Source of the DNA: Raffaelea ambrosiae
Taxonomy: Eukaryota > Ascomycota > Sordariomycetes > Ophiostomatales > Ophiostomataceae
Assembly (NCBI GenBank): GCA_002778195.1
Contig: PCDI01000003.1
Location: 248,001 to 312,000, forward strand
Direction: 5' to 3'
DNA: 64,000 nucleotides
Notes under the pieces: generated by a model
What the model was told of the DNA's origin: nothing
Databases searched by the model: none
The model's input: only the letters and a program-made list of their open reading frames with translations
In this document: piece by piece, positions 9,521 to 20,317 of the stretch
Layout of the letters: each line of letters starts with the position of its first letter
Position numbering within the stretch: position 1 is the first letter of the stretch
Translations under genes and position numbers: made by a program

Positions 9521-11893
9521 TTACAGGGTGAGCGTCGCCGTCTGCCGAATGTCCCGCGACGACGCGCCCACATAGATCGTGTATGTGCCCGCGGCCAGCG
9601 CCCACTGCTGGGCCTCCACGTCCCAGTAGCTGAGGTCCCGGCGCCGCAGCGGGAACGTCAGGTCGGCGGAGGCGCCGGGCTGCAGGCGCACCTTTTCAAA
9701 GCCGCGCAGCACGCGCGGCGGCTGGTCGGCCTCGTCGGGGAAGCCCACGTAGAGCTGGGCGACCTCGGCCGCGGCCACGGAGCCCGTGTTCGCGACCGAG
9801 GCCGTCACCTCGGCGACGGTGTCAAAGAGGTCGGCATAGCCGCCGAGGGTGAGGTTGCCCGACGGGTAGCGGCCGCTGACGCTGGTGCTGGTGCTGTTGG
9901 TGCTGCCCAGACTGACATTGCTGCGGGCCGCCACGGCGCCGTAGGCAAACGTGGTGTAGGACAGGCCGAAGCCGAACTCGAAGCGCGGCGTCACGTTCTT
10001 GGCGTCAAAGTAGCGGTAGTCGACGAGGGTCTGCTCGGAAAAGGAGCAGGACGCCGCCGTGGTCGTGTTCTCGCAGACCGTCGCCGTGTAGTCGGACTCG
10101 TTCTTGGCCAGCGTGTGCACCAGCTTGCCGCTCGGCACCACGTCGCCAAACAGCACGTCCGCCAGCGCGGCGCCGCTCTCCTGGCCCAGCAGGCCGCCGT
10201 ACAGCACCGCCGTGACGTTGTCGTGCTCGATCCACTGGTCCACCAGCCGCGGCCCGGGCGTGTTGATCACGACCACCGTGTTGTTGCACGTGGCCGCCAC
10301 CGACAGCACCATGCTGTCCTGCGCCGCGTTGTGCAGCTCGGACCGGTCCGCGCCCTCGCCCGAGTACGCGTTCAGAAACACCAGGCAGGCGTTGGCGCTC
10401 GTCGCAAACGTCGTGTACGTGGCCCGGCCCATCGTGCCCGTCTGGTCCACGCCCTGCGGGTCCTGCCCGACGCCGCTGCCGCTGTCCGGGTACGAGTCGT
10501 TGAGGATCCAGCGGACGAGCCCGCCGTAGGCGATGGTGCGGTTCTGGATCGCCTCCAGCGGCGTGCGCAGGTACGAAAAGGAGCCCTGGTCGCTGCCGCC
10601 GCCGCTGGCCAGATGGCCGGCGTACGTCGTGGACAGCTCCGTCGTCTGCACCGTAAACGGCTGCGTCGGCCCCGCCTGGCCGGGGCCGGCGTGCGCGCCA
10701 AACAGGCTGACGCGGCGCGGCTGGTCCAGCGGCAGGCCCAGGCCCGACACGTTGCTGTTCTTGAGCAGCACCACCGACTCGGCGCCAATGGTCCGGATCA
10801 GCGCCGCGTGCGCGGCCTGCTGCACGTCGCGGTACTCGGCCGCCGACGCCACCGACGGCTGGTCCGCGATCGTGTCCAGGCCGACGTAGAACCACGGCAG
10901 CACGCCGCGCACGGCCATGTCGTCGAGGCGCGCCTGCGAGAGCGAGCCGTTGGCGATGCCGGCCTCCATGATGTCGGCCCCGAACAGGCTGGTGCTGCCG
11001 ACGTCGCAGCCCGCATTGGCCGAGCCGTAGGACGTGAACTGCGCGCCGACGTCCGGCCGCACGTTGCCGGGGAAGCCGAGCTCGGTCTTGAGCAGGTGGT
11101 TGAGCAGGCGGCTGTTCTCGCACGAGTACGTGGCGTTGACCCGGTTCATCGCGCACATGACGCTGCCCATGCCGGCCCGGATGCCGTCGGCAAACGGCCA
11201 CATGTAGAGCTCGTGCAGCGCCTTGTCGTCCACCACGACCGAGTACGCGTCCACCCCGTTGACCTTTTCGCGGTTCGTCTCCTGCTCGTTGAGCAGCCAG
11301 TGCTTGCCGTCGGCCACGACGTGCTGCTCGGCCAGGCTGGCCACCGCCCGCCCCATGGCCTCGCCCGCCAGGTAGGGGTCGGCGCCAAACGACGCCATCA
11401 GCCGGCCCGACCACGGCGTGCGGCCCAGCGGACCCGCTTGGGGACCGTTGAACTGGTTGTAGCCGCGGCCGTACATCTCGGCGCCGAAGGCGGCGTACGA
11501 GTCGGCCACCAGCTGCCGGTCCCACGACATGCCCAGCGCGTTGGGCAGCGCAAAGGCAGACACGAAAAAGTCGTACAGCATGCCGCCCGCGCCGTCCGTG
11601 GCCGACATGGCGTCCCACGACAGGCTGCTCGTCTCCACATTGGCCGACGTGATGATGGCCGCCTTGGCCGTGTTGTTGAGCTGGGCCACGAGGGCGACAG
11701 CCTTTTCGTAGGCCGCCGCATAGGCGCCGAGATCGACGGTGCCGTCGGCCAAGAGGGCCGGCGAAGAAGAAGAGGTCGAGGCGTTGGCGGCGCTGGTCGA
11801 CCGTTCAGCGACCAGCGGCTTGTGTGCGGCGGCGTGGCATTCGCCGGCGAGAAGCGCCAGGCCGCCGAGCGCCTGGATCAGAGAGGCTTTCAT
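9521..11893 (-). CDS. Secreted glycoside hydrolase family 3 protein (beta-glucosidase-like)
   Basis: Intronless 790-aa protein with signal peptide MKASLIQALGGLALLAGECH. A Ser/Thr-rich spacer is followed by the GH3 N-terminal barrel, the GH3 C-terminal alpha/beta sandwich and an Fn3-like end. Recognisable pieces are GPQAGPLGRTPWSGR (about 150-164), the substrate-binding pair in GKHWLLNEQE (about 196-205), HELYMWPFADGIRAGMGSVM and the sandwich motif FGFGLSYTTFAYG. The catalytic nucleophile aligns to Asp281, but its usual MSDW setting is changed to VRPDVGAQ. The family hydrolyses terminal beta-linked glucose or xylose from plant polymers. The start at 11893 is the ATG directly before the signal peptide. 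The altered nucleophile context makes activity uncertain. Confidence 0.88.
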   Translation of the reverse strand: MKASLIQALGGLALLAGECHAAAHKPLVAERSTSAANASTSSSSPALLADGTVDLGAYAAAYEKAVALVAQLNNTAKAAIITSANVETSSLSWDAMSATDGAGGMLYDFFVSAFALPNALGMSWDRQLVADSYAAFGAEMYGRGYNQFNGPQAGPLGRTPWSGRLMASFGADPYLAGEAMGRAVASLAEQHVVADGKHWLLNEQETNREKVNGVDAYSVVVDDKALHELYMWPFADGIRAGMGSVMCAMNRVNATYSCENSRLLNHLLKTELGFPGNVRPDVGAQFTSYGSANAGCDVGSTSLFGADIMEAGIANGSLSQARLDDMAVRGVLPWFYVGLDTIADQPSVASAAEYRDVQQAAHAALIRTIGAESVVLLKNSNVSGLGLPLDQPRRVSLFGAHAGPGQAGPTQPFTVQTTELSTTYAGHLASGGGSDQGSFSYLRTPLEAIQNRTIAYGGLVRWILNDSYPDSGSGVGQDPQGVDQTGTMGRATYTTFATSANACLVFLNAYSGEGADRSELHNAAQDSMVLSVAATCNNTVVVINTPGPRLVDQWIEHDNVTAVLYGGLLGQESGAALADVLFGDVVPSGKLVHTLAKNESDYTATVCENTTTAASCSFSEQTLVDYRYFDAKNVTPRFEFGFGLSYTTFAYGAVAARSNVSLGSTNSTSTSVSGRYPSGNLTLGGYADLFDTVAEVTASVANTGSVAAAEVAQLYVGFPDEADQPPRVLRGFEKVRLQPGASADLTFPLRRRDLSYWDVEAQQWALAAGTYTIYVGASSRDIRQTATLTL

Positions 11894-12000
11894 GGCCAAG
11901 TGAGCAGCAGGGGTTGCGCGCTGTGTGATGGAAAGGAGATGCGAGCGGTTGTCGAGACAGATCATCCGTTGCCCTCCATTCCACGGCTGGCTGGGCCGTC

Positions 12001-12007
12001 TTTATAG
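12001..12007 (-). promoter_or_regulatory. TATA-like element of the GH3 gene
   Basis: Reads CTATAAA on the minus strand, 108 bp upstream of the GH3 start codon, nearly the same spacing as at the aspartic protease gene. Confidence 0.5.
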
Positions 12008-12049
12008 GCAGCACCACATCATCGCATCTGCTGCAGACGCATACGCCGT

Positions 12050-13546
12050 AAGCCGCCGTGCTGATCCTGCCGATCCGCTAATCTGGCGATCGGTGTGCTG
12101 GCTGATCGGTTGATCGGTCTGATCTGGTTCTTCGTGCTGCTGGGCCGCGAGCGCGATGATCGCGGACTGGCCCATCCTCCAATTCTTGGATGCTGCCAGC
12201 GTCCACTCACCATGACGCCGAAAAATAGAGCGACGGCCACAGTGCCCGCCACTGCGCCGGCGATGCGTGTGGAAGAACTCTCGTTGCGGTGCGAGTTCCG
12301 AGCGCAGGCTCCGCAGCGAGCGAAGCTTGCATGACGCGTCTAGCTGCAGCCGGATCGGAGCGGTTGGGCCTTGGCCATGACGCGTCCACGGAGCCCACGC
12401 CGGACGGAACCCGCCGTGTGGAAAAAATCTACAAAATCCTCCAAGAGCACCCACGAACCCCAAAAAAGGAGTCAAATGCCGTATCGGATGGCAGGCTGAT
12501 CACGCCAGATCAGACCACAGTGGGAGCGGAATGTTTTCCATTCATGGAATGTGGTCATGTTCATAGTCAGATATCTGGTCTTGGAACGTCGCCTTTCGCT
12601 GGCCCTGGTCGTATCTTGTTGCCACTCGCCGTGCTATAAACTAAATAGACTATCGGCCACGATGTCCCACCAGGATATTACAGGATGTTGCAGTCCGGCA
12701 GTTTCATAAAAGCATATTTCCAGCCGGTACATAGTTAGTAGTTAGGTTGGTGGCCATGCCCATGGTGATGTCACTGTGCTCAGGGGTGCTCACTCACCCA
12801 TACGTCTCATATTTCCCTTTCTGGACCCACAAAGGAAGTGGCAACGGCGTCTTGCCATTTAAACAGATCGACAGTCCCTATACCCGTACGGTCAACTCTT
12901 AGTAAACACCAATTTACTTGCTTCCACGTGTACGCTCTCTGCTGAATGGTTTCGTTTGCCCCTTTTCGCCATTTTCATCGGCTTCTTACTTTCTTGTGCG
13001 TGCTTACCGGTGCATCTGCATTGAGAGTCCATTGTCGTGACTTGGCTATTGGTGAGGTGCTGGTCAGACACCCTCAGAACCCACCCAATTCAGGCACGGT
13101 AAATTAACGCACTGAGAAACAACTGCGGCCGCACTCATTTAAAAACACGGCCTCCACTCGCGTTAACACGTACATAGTACACTTTTATGCCTCGGCCAGC
13201 ACAGGCCTGTGTTACATTCGTGTTCGGCAGTACTCGGCGTCCAGTTAAACACTGTTGTCACGTTTGTGGGAGCAATCAGGTGTACGTTTCCAGAGTTGCA
13301 TCGGAGAGAACGAAAGCTGTCTCGAACATGCCACCTTCTTTGCTTTCCATGTTGGAATATAGCAAACATGGAATCCTATGCAACGAGCTAATTTCAAACG
13401 TGGCCTGGTCTAAATTCTAAGGTAGGCAGAACAAGATGAACACCCAAACGCCAAACCATCAAACTGTTGTATTGCGAATCATGGACAAAAAAAAAATATC
13501 GTCAGTTGGTCCAATCTGCGATCGGACGGAACTGCCGTGAGCAGCC
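12050..13546. other. Intergenic region, no gene seen
   Basis: About 1.5 kb between the GH3 promoter and the MFS 3' end. The open frames are short and show no domain, signal or splice pattern that I can support. No RNA gene or repeat is evident. Confidence 0.5.
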
Positions 13547-15160
13547 TCACTCAATGCTCTCTTCTTCATCGAGCACAAAGTTGTCGGGGTGTCCCAGCAC
13601 GCGGCTGTTGTCTGTCTCGGGCTCGTTCGGTCCAGCATCGTCGGCACTACTGCTCGGCAGGGGCTCGTATTGATAGAGCCGAATGTTGACAAACATGGCA
13701 AACAGGCCAAAGTCATAGGCCAGACGCAGGGCGCCAGCCACGACAAACGCAATCCAGAATCGGTTGTGGCCGGCCAGCAGCCCGGTAAGGGTCGGGCCTG
13801 TGGTCGATGCCAGAGTTCGCAGCATGCTCGTGATGCCCAGTACGGCTGTCCGCTCCTCGGGCCGGACAACGGCGGCAATCAAGGCCGAGCGCGGTGCCTG
13901 GTCGAGGTTGTTGAGGCCGATGCGGATCAGGAGCAGAATGTAGGTCATGGGGATGTTTTTGGGCAGCGGGAACAGCATGACGGCCGCCGACGAAGGCACA
14001 TGGGTGAATACCATGGTATTGATCAAGCCAATGTACCGCGACAGAGGGCCGGCAAAGATGGACGAGCAGGCGGCGAGGAAGTAGCTGATCGACAGGATGT
14101 TCCCCAGCGAGTCTTTGCCCATGTGGAACTTGTCGTCCAGGTAGTAGCTGGTCAGGGCGATGTTGGCCATGCCGTCGGCCAAAGAGTCGACCATGAGCAG
14201 GAACCAGAGTCCATACATGATCTTGCGGGTCTGCTTCGAAATCTGGGCCAAGCGGCCCCTCTTGGCGGGAGGCGGTGTCGCCGTCCCATCGTCACCATCG
14301 CTCTCCTCCGCATCGTCGACTGAGCTACCATCACGCGGTGCACTCAAGCTCCGTCGAGTCTTGGATCCAACGGACGACAAGTCTTCCTCGGACGACGATT
14401 CCGCACTGTCGTCGTCGTCGTCGTCGCCAACCGTGTGGGCCCCAGCAGGGCTGCGCGGCGTGAGAGCAATGCTGTCGGCGCTGTCGTTGTCGTCGGGGTG
14501 GTGCAGCTCGCACTTGGGCGACAGCAGGAGGCTCAGGACGAGATTGACGACGCCCATGCCGGCATAGGCCCAGTAGCAGGTGTGGTACGCGCGGAGCAGC
14601 GACCAGCCGGAGCCACTGGTGTGCAGGTACTGGACGACGTGTCCGGCGATTTCGGTGCCGATGGACGAGCCCAGCGTCGAGGTGGTGACGTACCAGGCGA
14701 GGACGTCGGACCGGGTGGCCGGGCCGGTCAACTCGGACAGCATGGACTCCTCCACGGCGCGGAAGGGGCCAAAGTCGCCGCCGGTGGCGCTAATGACGCC
14801 GGCGACGGCGGCGAGGAGCAGCAGCCAGTAGTTTTCGCACAGTGCAAACGTGGTGCCGGACATGATCATGAGCACCGAGCCGAAGAGCAGGGTGCGGCGG
14901 CGGCCGACATGGTCGGCGACCAGGGTGAGCAGCAGGGACAGACCGACGTCGCCAACGAGGGTGAGGGTCATGAACAGGCCGATGCGCTCGTCAGGCACCT
15001 TGAGCTCGTTGAAGAAGAGCGCCAGCACGAGCGCGCTGGCGCCGTAGGCGAACATGCGGCATGACCGGGCGAGAATGACGATCCAGGCATCTTTGCCGGT
15101 GTGGTAGACAGACGCGAGACCGGATTCGCGGTAGGCAGACTGGAAGGAGAGTTTCACCAT
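13547..15160 (-). CDS. Major facilitator superfamily transporter
   Basis: Intronless 537-aa membrane protein with about twelve hydrophobic segments in two blocks. The N-terminal block starts at about residue 28 (AWIVILARSCRMFAYGASAL) and includes the loop motif ADHVGRRRTLLFGS, the MFS motif A between helices 2 and 3. A long cytoplasmic loop (about 217-310) is highly acidic, with a run of six Asp and Ser/Glu clusters, and splits the two halves. The second half contains GLNNLDQAPRSALIAAVV and ends in an acidic tail. Substrate cannot be inferred; the general class is proton-coupled small-solute transport across the plasma or an internal membrane. It is transcribed divergently from the HET-domain gene. 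Confidence 0.88.
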   Translation of the reverse strand: MVKLSFQSAYRESGLASVYHTGKDAWIVILARSCRMFAYGASALVLALFFNELKVPDERIGLFMTLTLVGDVGLSLLLTLVADHVGRRRTLLFGSVLMIMSGTTFALCENYWLLLLAAVAGVISATGGDFGPFRAVEESMLSELTGPATRSDVLAWYVTTSTLGSSIGTEIAGHVVQYLHTSGSGWSLLRAYHTCYWAYAGMGVVNLVLSLLLSPKCELHHPDDNDSADSIALTPRSPAGAHTVGDDDDDDSAESSSEEDLSSVGSKTRRSLSAPRDGSSVDDAEESDGDDGTATPPPAKRGRLAQISKQTRKIMYGLWFLLMVDSLADGMANIALTSYYLDDKFHMGKDSLGNILSISYFLAACSSIFAGPLSRYIGLINTMVFTHVPSSAAVMLFPLPKNIPMTYILLLIRIGLNNLDQAPRSALIAAVVRPEERTAVLGITSMLRTLASTTGPTLTGLLAGHNRFWIAFVVAGALRLAYDFGLFAMFVNIRLYQYEPLPSSSADDAGPNEPETDNSRVLGHPDNFVLDEEESIE

Positions 15161-16337
15161 CTCAGGACGGATGGGAAAGCAAGAGGATGTTTGTGGGACG
15201 GGGTGGTGGACTGGCAGCGATGCGGAAGAGGCGGAAAGAAGGAGGGGTAATCAAGAGAAAAAGGAAGGAGGCAATACGTCCCATACGCGCGGGCAAAATT
15301 CAGAAGAGGAGTGTAAGCACCGGAAAACGTAATCAAGATGGGAAGAACCGAATACTCGCACAAGAGACAACGTCCCAGCCAACCCGAATGCATACTTCCG
15401 CCCTCTCCTTGGCCACTGACGAATGGTTTCTTATTCAGCAGCGCCGGGCTGTCCAGGGCGACTGCACCCAAAAATGGAGGCTCCAAGAGAAAAAAAAACT
15501 CGCAGTTCAGGGCCCTTCTGGAACGGGCGGCATGGCCTGCCGTGCCGGTACAGGCCTAGTTCGCCGGTGTCGGCCCCGCGGGGAACCGCTGGTTGGCTCT
15601 AGACCCCCCTCCTTCCTATAGGCGGTTCGGCGGACCCACCGGCCTGATGATGTCAAAAGGCCTCTAAATTCCCCCATTCTGCCACCAGCGGGGCGCCGTT
15701 GGCGACCCCAGAAAAAAAAAAGAAAAGGAAATGTCAGCATGGCCGCTGCCAGACGGCGGAACAACGGGACACAGCCAGGGCTTCTGGGCCGGAGACTGTC
15801 GCCGACGAACGGCCACGCAAGTGCCCAGCTTCCTTGGTGGGAATGGCTGCAGGTCTCCACGAAGGGCAAGAGGCCTCGTCCCGGTGGTGCTACTTGTCTG
15901 GGCAAATGGGCCATGCTGTGGGCGGTCTGGTCCTATCTGGCAGCGACATGTTATCTCCAAAGCTCGACATCGAGTTGGTTGTGTGGAGCTCTTCTGGGGT
16001 GTAGACGTCCATTGGCGAGAAGGACGCGGTGAACGGCGTGACCACCACGCCGCCCAGACATGGCGGTTGCGACCCCATGTAATCCACACTGGTAGTCCCA
16101 GACGGGTGCGAAGACGAGAAACTCACTCCATGCGTCTTCGTGCCCGGTCGTCCTAGTGAAGTCGCGTGTCTCCGGCTTGCCGGGCTTGCCAAGCCTGGCC
16201 TGGACCGGGGGACCAATGGCGGGCGGCAATGGGAGGTTGGGTTCAGGTGAGGCTGAGTCCAAGGCGTCCCCTCCTGTCTCGGGAGGGGGTGAAACTTGGC
16301 CCCAAGACACGCGCCGCGTGGGAGAATCTTGCCCGCC
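15161..16337. other. Divergent promoter region between MFS and HET genes
   Basis: Nearly 1.2 kb shared between two genes reading outward. Open frames on both strands overlap one another and carry no recognisable motif, so I call no gene here. Confidence 0.5.
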
Positions 16338-18161
16338 ATGAGGCTGCTGGATACACACACGCTCGAGCTCCACAACTTCCTCGGCGATGCGGTGCCTCCC
16401 TATGCGATCCTCTCCCACGTCTGGGGCGACGAGGAGGTCTCGTTCACGGACATGCAGAGCCCAGCACGCAGTGCCCTGCGCGGCTGGGGGAAAGTGGCCC
16501 AATGCGCCGCGTACGCCGCGTCGGACGGCTGGGGCTTTGTCTGGATCGACACCTGCTGCATCGACAAGCGGGACAGCTCCGAGCTGAGCGAGGCCATCAA
16601 CTCCATGTTCCGCTGGTACGAGCAGGCGGCCGTGTGCTATGCCTATCTCGAGGACGTGGCGGTGTCGCACGAGTCCGTCCACCAGAGCTTCGCCTCCCAC
16701 GCGAGAAGCTGGGACTTTTTGGGCAGCCGCTGGTTCCGCCGCGGCTGGACGCTGCAGGAGCTGCTGGCGCCTGCTTTTGTCGTCTTCCTCGACTGCCACT
16801 GGGAAATGATGGGCACCCGCGAAGACCGCATCCGGGACATTGGCGCGGCCACCGGCATCGAGGCGCACTACCTCGTCGACTTTGACAAGGCCCCGGTGGC
16901 CACCAAGTTTTCCTGGGCGGCCCGCCGCGCCACCACACGTGTCGAGGACCGCGCCTACAGCCTCCTGGGCTTGTTTGGCATCCACATGCCGCTGATTTAC
17001 GGCGAGGGCGAAGCGGCTTTCCGTCGACTGCAGCTGGCGATCATCCAAGGGCTCGACGACGAGACGCTGTTTGTGTGGCAGCGCGCCAATGGCAGGTTCC
17101 GCCGGACGAGACAAAAAAAAAGGGGGGGGGCCCTTCCGTCGGACCCATGCTGACCGGGAGCAGGCACTGCTGTCAACACGGATCTGCTGGCGCCCTCGCC
17201 CGACCACTTCCACGACTGCCAGGATCTGTTCCCCCACCGCTTCGACACGGCGCGCACCGGGTTCAGTCTGTCGAGCCGGGGCCTCGCGCTGCGCGCATCG
17301 CTGTGGGAGAACCGCGACATCGGCTCGCAGTTCCTCCTCCCGCTCAACTGCTACCGCTTGTTGCCCGACAAGACACGGCTGCAGCAGGTGCTGCCCCTGC
17401 GCCGGTCTGCCGTCGTGCCGTCAAGCTATGGCGTGGACCGCGCGGCCACATGCATGTCCCGCCACGGCCTCGATGTCGCCGACACAGATTCGGACTGGTT
17501 CGTGCTGAATGGCTACTTCTTCAAGCGGCGTGGCCGGGAAGACATTTGCGTCTCGCTGACGGCTGCGGAGGACGGCGCCCGGCGCGGCCGCCACGGCGCA
17601 TTCGTGCCCTTTTGTGTCTCCTTCCGGGCCCCCGCAAGCATCGACATCTACTCCGCCCGAACGCAGCGGCCCAGCATGTTGACCCATGCCCGCACGGTCC
17701 ACCTGACGGAGATCTTTGACGGCAAGGACCAGGTCAGCGGCCTCGCGGCGGACGAGTACCCCGTCGTGTCCGAGGATGATGTGCTGGCCATCAAGCTGGC
17801 CGTCTCGCTGGACCGGCTCGCCCACCATTTTCTCATCGCCGTCAGCTGGCCGGGTCGGATGCCGCTCTGTGGCATCCGACGGCTCCACGGCGGGGTCCTG
17901 GACAGCGGCGAAGCAAACAGATGCATCCGGGAGTGGGCGGGCCAGAGCTCCTTGCCCCATACGGAATACTCCGAATCCGGGTCGGAGCGCATCACCATCC
18001 AGCTGCTGCCACAACCACTTCGTCCCGGCATTGTGCTGAACGATATGGCGGAAGAGGGCACATCGGATAGTCAGGCCCGGATCCGAATGCTCGTGCTCGA
18101 GATCAAGCTGAGCAAAGTGCAGCTGCCTGCCATGTCGGCGCCGGAGGTGTACATGGACTAG
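16338..18161 (+). CDS. HET-domain (heterokaryon incompatibility) protein
   Basis: Probable two-exon gene of 583 aa. The HET domain starts near the N-terminus with PYAILSHVWGDEEVSFTDM, then GFVWIDTCCIDKRDSSELSE, AINSMFRWYEQAAVCYAYL and SRWFRRGWTLQELLAP, the classic order. After LFVWQRAN, straight reading meets TGA at 17151-17153, yet the same frame continues at once with DLLAPSPDHFHDCQ and stays open to 18161. A GC-AG intron 17092-17163 (72 nt, donor G|GCAGGT, branch-like CTGAC at 17150, acceptor gagcag) removes the stop and keeps frame; GT donors nearby do not. The alternative is a nonsense mutation. HET proteins trigger cell death when genetically different fungal cells fuse, or respond to non-self. 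Start 16338 precedes the conserved RLLDT opening. Confidence 0.75.
17113..17130. repeat. A9G9 homopolymer pair inside the proposed HET intron
   Basis: Nine A followed by nine G, just after the point where HET family similarity is interrupted. Its location in poorly coding sequence supports the intron reading. Confidence 0.8.
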
Positions 18162-18747
18162 CGGGGCATCCTGCCGGTGTGGTTTGTGGAAGCACGGTTG
18201 ACACACGGCGGACCAGAATGTACAACAAGATTTGTACCAAGAGTTGCATTCAAAAGTCATGTAGCCGGTCATGAGCCAGATTGATGCTGGTTTTGCAAGA
18301 TCGCCACCATTTTTCTTTTATTTTTTTTTATTTTAGCAGTGGCCTCGTTCGAGCCCGCATACGTTGACCAGCTGCCAACACCCCCAAAACCCACAGAAGT
18401 AATTCCTTGACATGGAAGAGTTCGGCCCTTGCGGTGTCTTCGACCGGGATCGAATGAAGCATGCTCGGTGAGATCTTGCTGGTGTTTGCGATGACGCAGC
18501 TCACTGTGTCGATATCTATTGCTTGGAGCGCCTGCCCGTCTGACTATTTTCCTTTACAAAAACGATGTCTCCGTCCAGGACATTGTATGAACTCCAAACC
18601 AACGAAGACACTCGCGCCGCATTCTGCCCTATCTGTTCTCTTTCTTGAATACTGGCTTCCACGCAAGAATGATTGTACATGTTGAGACACTTCTACAATA
18701 CCCCGGCTCGTCTCTTCATGGTAAGCCAGCCAAAGACTTGTTGCATC
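18162..18747. other. Intergenic region, no gene seen
   Basis: About 590 bp between the convergent HET and ankyrin-like genes. It contains a T-rich tract at 18310-18335 and short open frames without family character. Confidence 0.5.
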
Positions 18748-19521
18748 TTACTTGCAAAGCTTCTCGTCGGTTTTCGCTTCCAGCTGTGTGCGGTGTTGTG
18801 GTGTCGCGCTGGAGAACCAATGTTCCGGTCGCCACCACTTCCTCTTGTTCCTACAAGCCCGGACCATGGCCAGGATTTCCCGATTGCCCGTCTCCTTTGC
18901 CACGCATAAGCCGTCGTCTATGGTGAAATTGTCTATATGGGGGTGGCCCAAAAATAGCTCGACCAGGTCCGGGCGCTGGGACCGAATGGCAGCGTTGAGA
19001 GCGAACGTGTCGATTCTCTCGGCCTTGGCCACCATCTTGGTCATAACATCCATCGGCTGCTGGCTCTCGACAGCATGCGCTATGGAAAGTTGAACGTGGT
19101 AGGGACTCAGGTCCGCGCCATTATCAAGAAAGACGTGCAGCACGGGTGCAATCGACGGCGGCTTTGCACAGGCCACTTCGAAATACGTCTGACGATCGCC
19201 GCGGTCCGTGTCGGGAAGTTCGGGGTATCGTTGGCAAATGAGTTGGGCAATTTCGGCATTCGGGTTCTCAATCAAGGTACTGCAGGTGCCGTAGTCAATC
19301 AGATATTGGGAATCGTCAAAGGCCAGAAGAAACTTGACAATCTCGACCTGTTTCGCCGCCACAGCTTTGTCGAAAAGATGAGAAAGCAGAGGGTTTCTCG
19401 GTCGGACACCTGCTTCCTGGAGGAGCTGCTGCAAAGCTGCCACATCTCCCGAAAGGCAGGCGGCTTCCATAGCCTCTTGCGCGTTGCGGCTCTTGGGTGG
19501 TGGGTTCTCGTTGCTCGCCAT
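18748..19521 (-). CDS. Ankyrin-repeat-like protein
   Basis: Single-exon 257-aa protein without signal peptide or membrane segment. The start at 19521 (MASNENPPPKSRN) precedes a helix AQEAMEAACLSGDVAALQQL typical of an ankyrin cap. Degenerate repeats follow: LFDKAVAAKQVEIVKFLLAF, VLHVFLDNGADLSPYHVQLS (the clearest, with xLLxxGAD-like register) and LNAAIRSQRPDLVELFLGHP. The C-terminus is basic and Trp-rich. It resembles the many short, divergent ankyrin proteins of filamentous fungi, which act as protein-interaction scaffolds; the partner is unknown. The open frame extends to an upstream ATG at 19653, but that extension is hydrophobic and Pro-rich and is probably 5' UTR. Confidence 0.7.
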   Translation of the reverse strand: MASNENPPPKSRNAQEAMEAACLSGDVAALQQLLQEAGVRPRNPLLSHLFDKAVAAKQVEIVKFLLAFDDSQYLIDYGTCSTLIENPNAEIAQLICQRYPELPDTDRGDRQTYFEVACAKPPSIAPVLHVFLDNGADLSPYHVQLSIAHAVESQQPMDVMTKMVAKAERIDTFALNAAIRSQRPDLVELFLGHPHIDNFTIDDGLCVAKETGNREILAMVRACRNKRKWWRPEHWFSSATPQHRTQLEAKTDEKLCK

Positions 19522-19794
19522 GGTGTTTTGGAGCCTGTGGAAAGTAGGGTATGGGAGGTGGAACGATGCAAGAAACAACAACATACGGAAAAGGAGGGGA
19601 GGGAAGAGAGCAAACGTGATCGTTCCTCTTGCCGTTTTGCTGTCATGTGACATGGGATGGCCGGGTTTTCCTTGATTTGTGTTGTTGCAAGCTGCCAGCT
19701 GCTGTCCCGTCGTCTGAAGGATGAAGGATTGGATACAGGAGCCAATCGGGATCCGGCATGATCACCCCCTCCGACTCTCCCGTGCACCCTGCAG

Positions 19795-20317
19795 AACGGA
19801 GACCGAGACCAGGGCATCACAGAGGCGTACTGCGTCTGCGACAGCTCCCTCACGCTGTCCCTCCTGCCCACCAGTCTGGACCAGGCCGAGGTGTGTGCCT
19901 ACACGACCACACCCGCGTCCTCCTCGGCCGCCGAGACAGTCACCACGGCCACGCAGGTCTTGGCCAGCTGGACCAACAGATGCCAAGACTGCAGCCTTGT
20001 TAGTGGCATCGCCAACATGCCTAGCTGCACCAGTATGCGCGCTTGTACGCCGACGATTGCGCCCCGCGTCGCGGCGTGGGTGGTGTCCAATCTGTCCACC
20101 GTTGACGTCGGCAACGCGGCCGACTCGAACAACGGCCAGGATCTGGCCGAGGGAAATGTTTGGCAAGCTCAAGAGCAAGTGCAGCGTCGCCTCGAGGTGC
20201 AGCGGCGAGGCTGTGACGACGGACAGCGTGGGCCTTGTCGTCGATGAGGGCGACGAGCCAGTGATGCCGGCTATGACTTTTAAGAATGGCCATTTGGGAG
20301 CGAGATGGCAGCAGTGA
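19795..20317 (+). pseudogene. 5'-truncated, frameshifted Cys-rich protein relic
   Basis: An exon-like block begins after a strong acceptor (cgtgcaccctgcag) with NGDRDQGITEAYCVCDSSLT and a Thr/Ser/Ala-rich region with paired cysteines (TNRCQDCSLV, PSCTSMRACTP), ending DSNNGQDLAEG. From 20153 the next frame continues EMFGKLKSKCSVASRCSGE and closes at 20317. Coding resumes exactly one base on, within the GGG at 20151-20153, which suggests a single-base insertion. No upstream exon or start fits in the 270 bp before the divergent ankyrin-like gene. The pattern recalls the C-terminal domain of some large fungal secreted proteins, but I cannot name the family. I infer a decayed 3' fragment. Confidence 0.55.

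Noticed and set aside
10005..12007. Long open frames opposite the GH3 gene
   Set aside because: Shadow frames of GC-rich coding sequence without domains; the GH3 frame has signal peptide and catalytic motifs.
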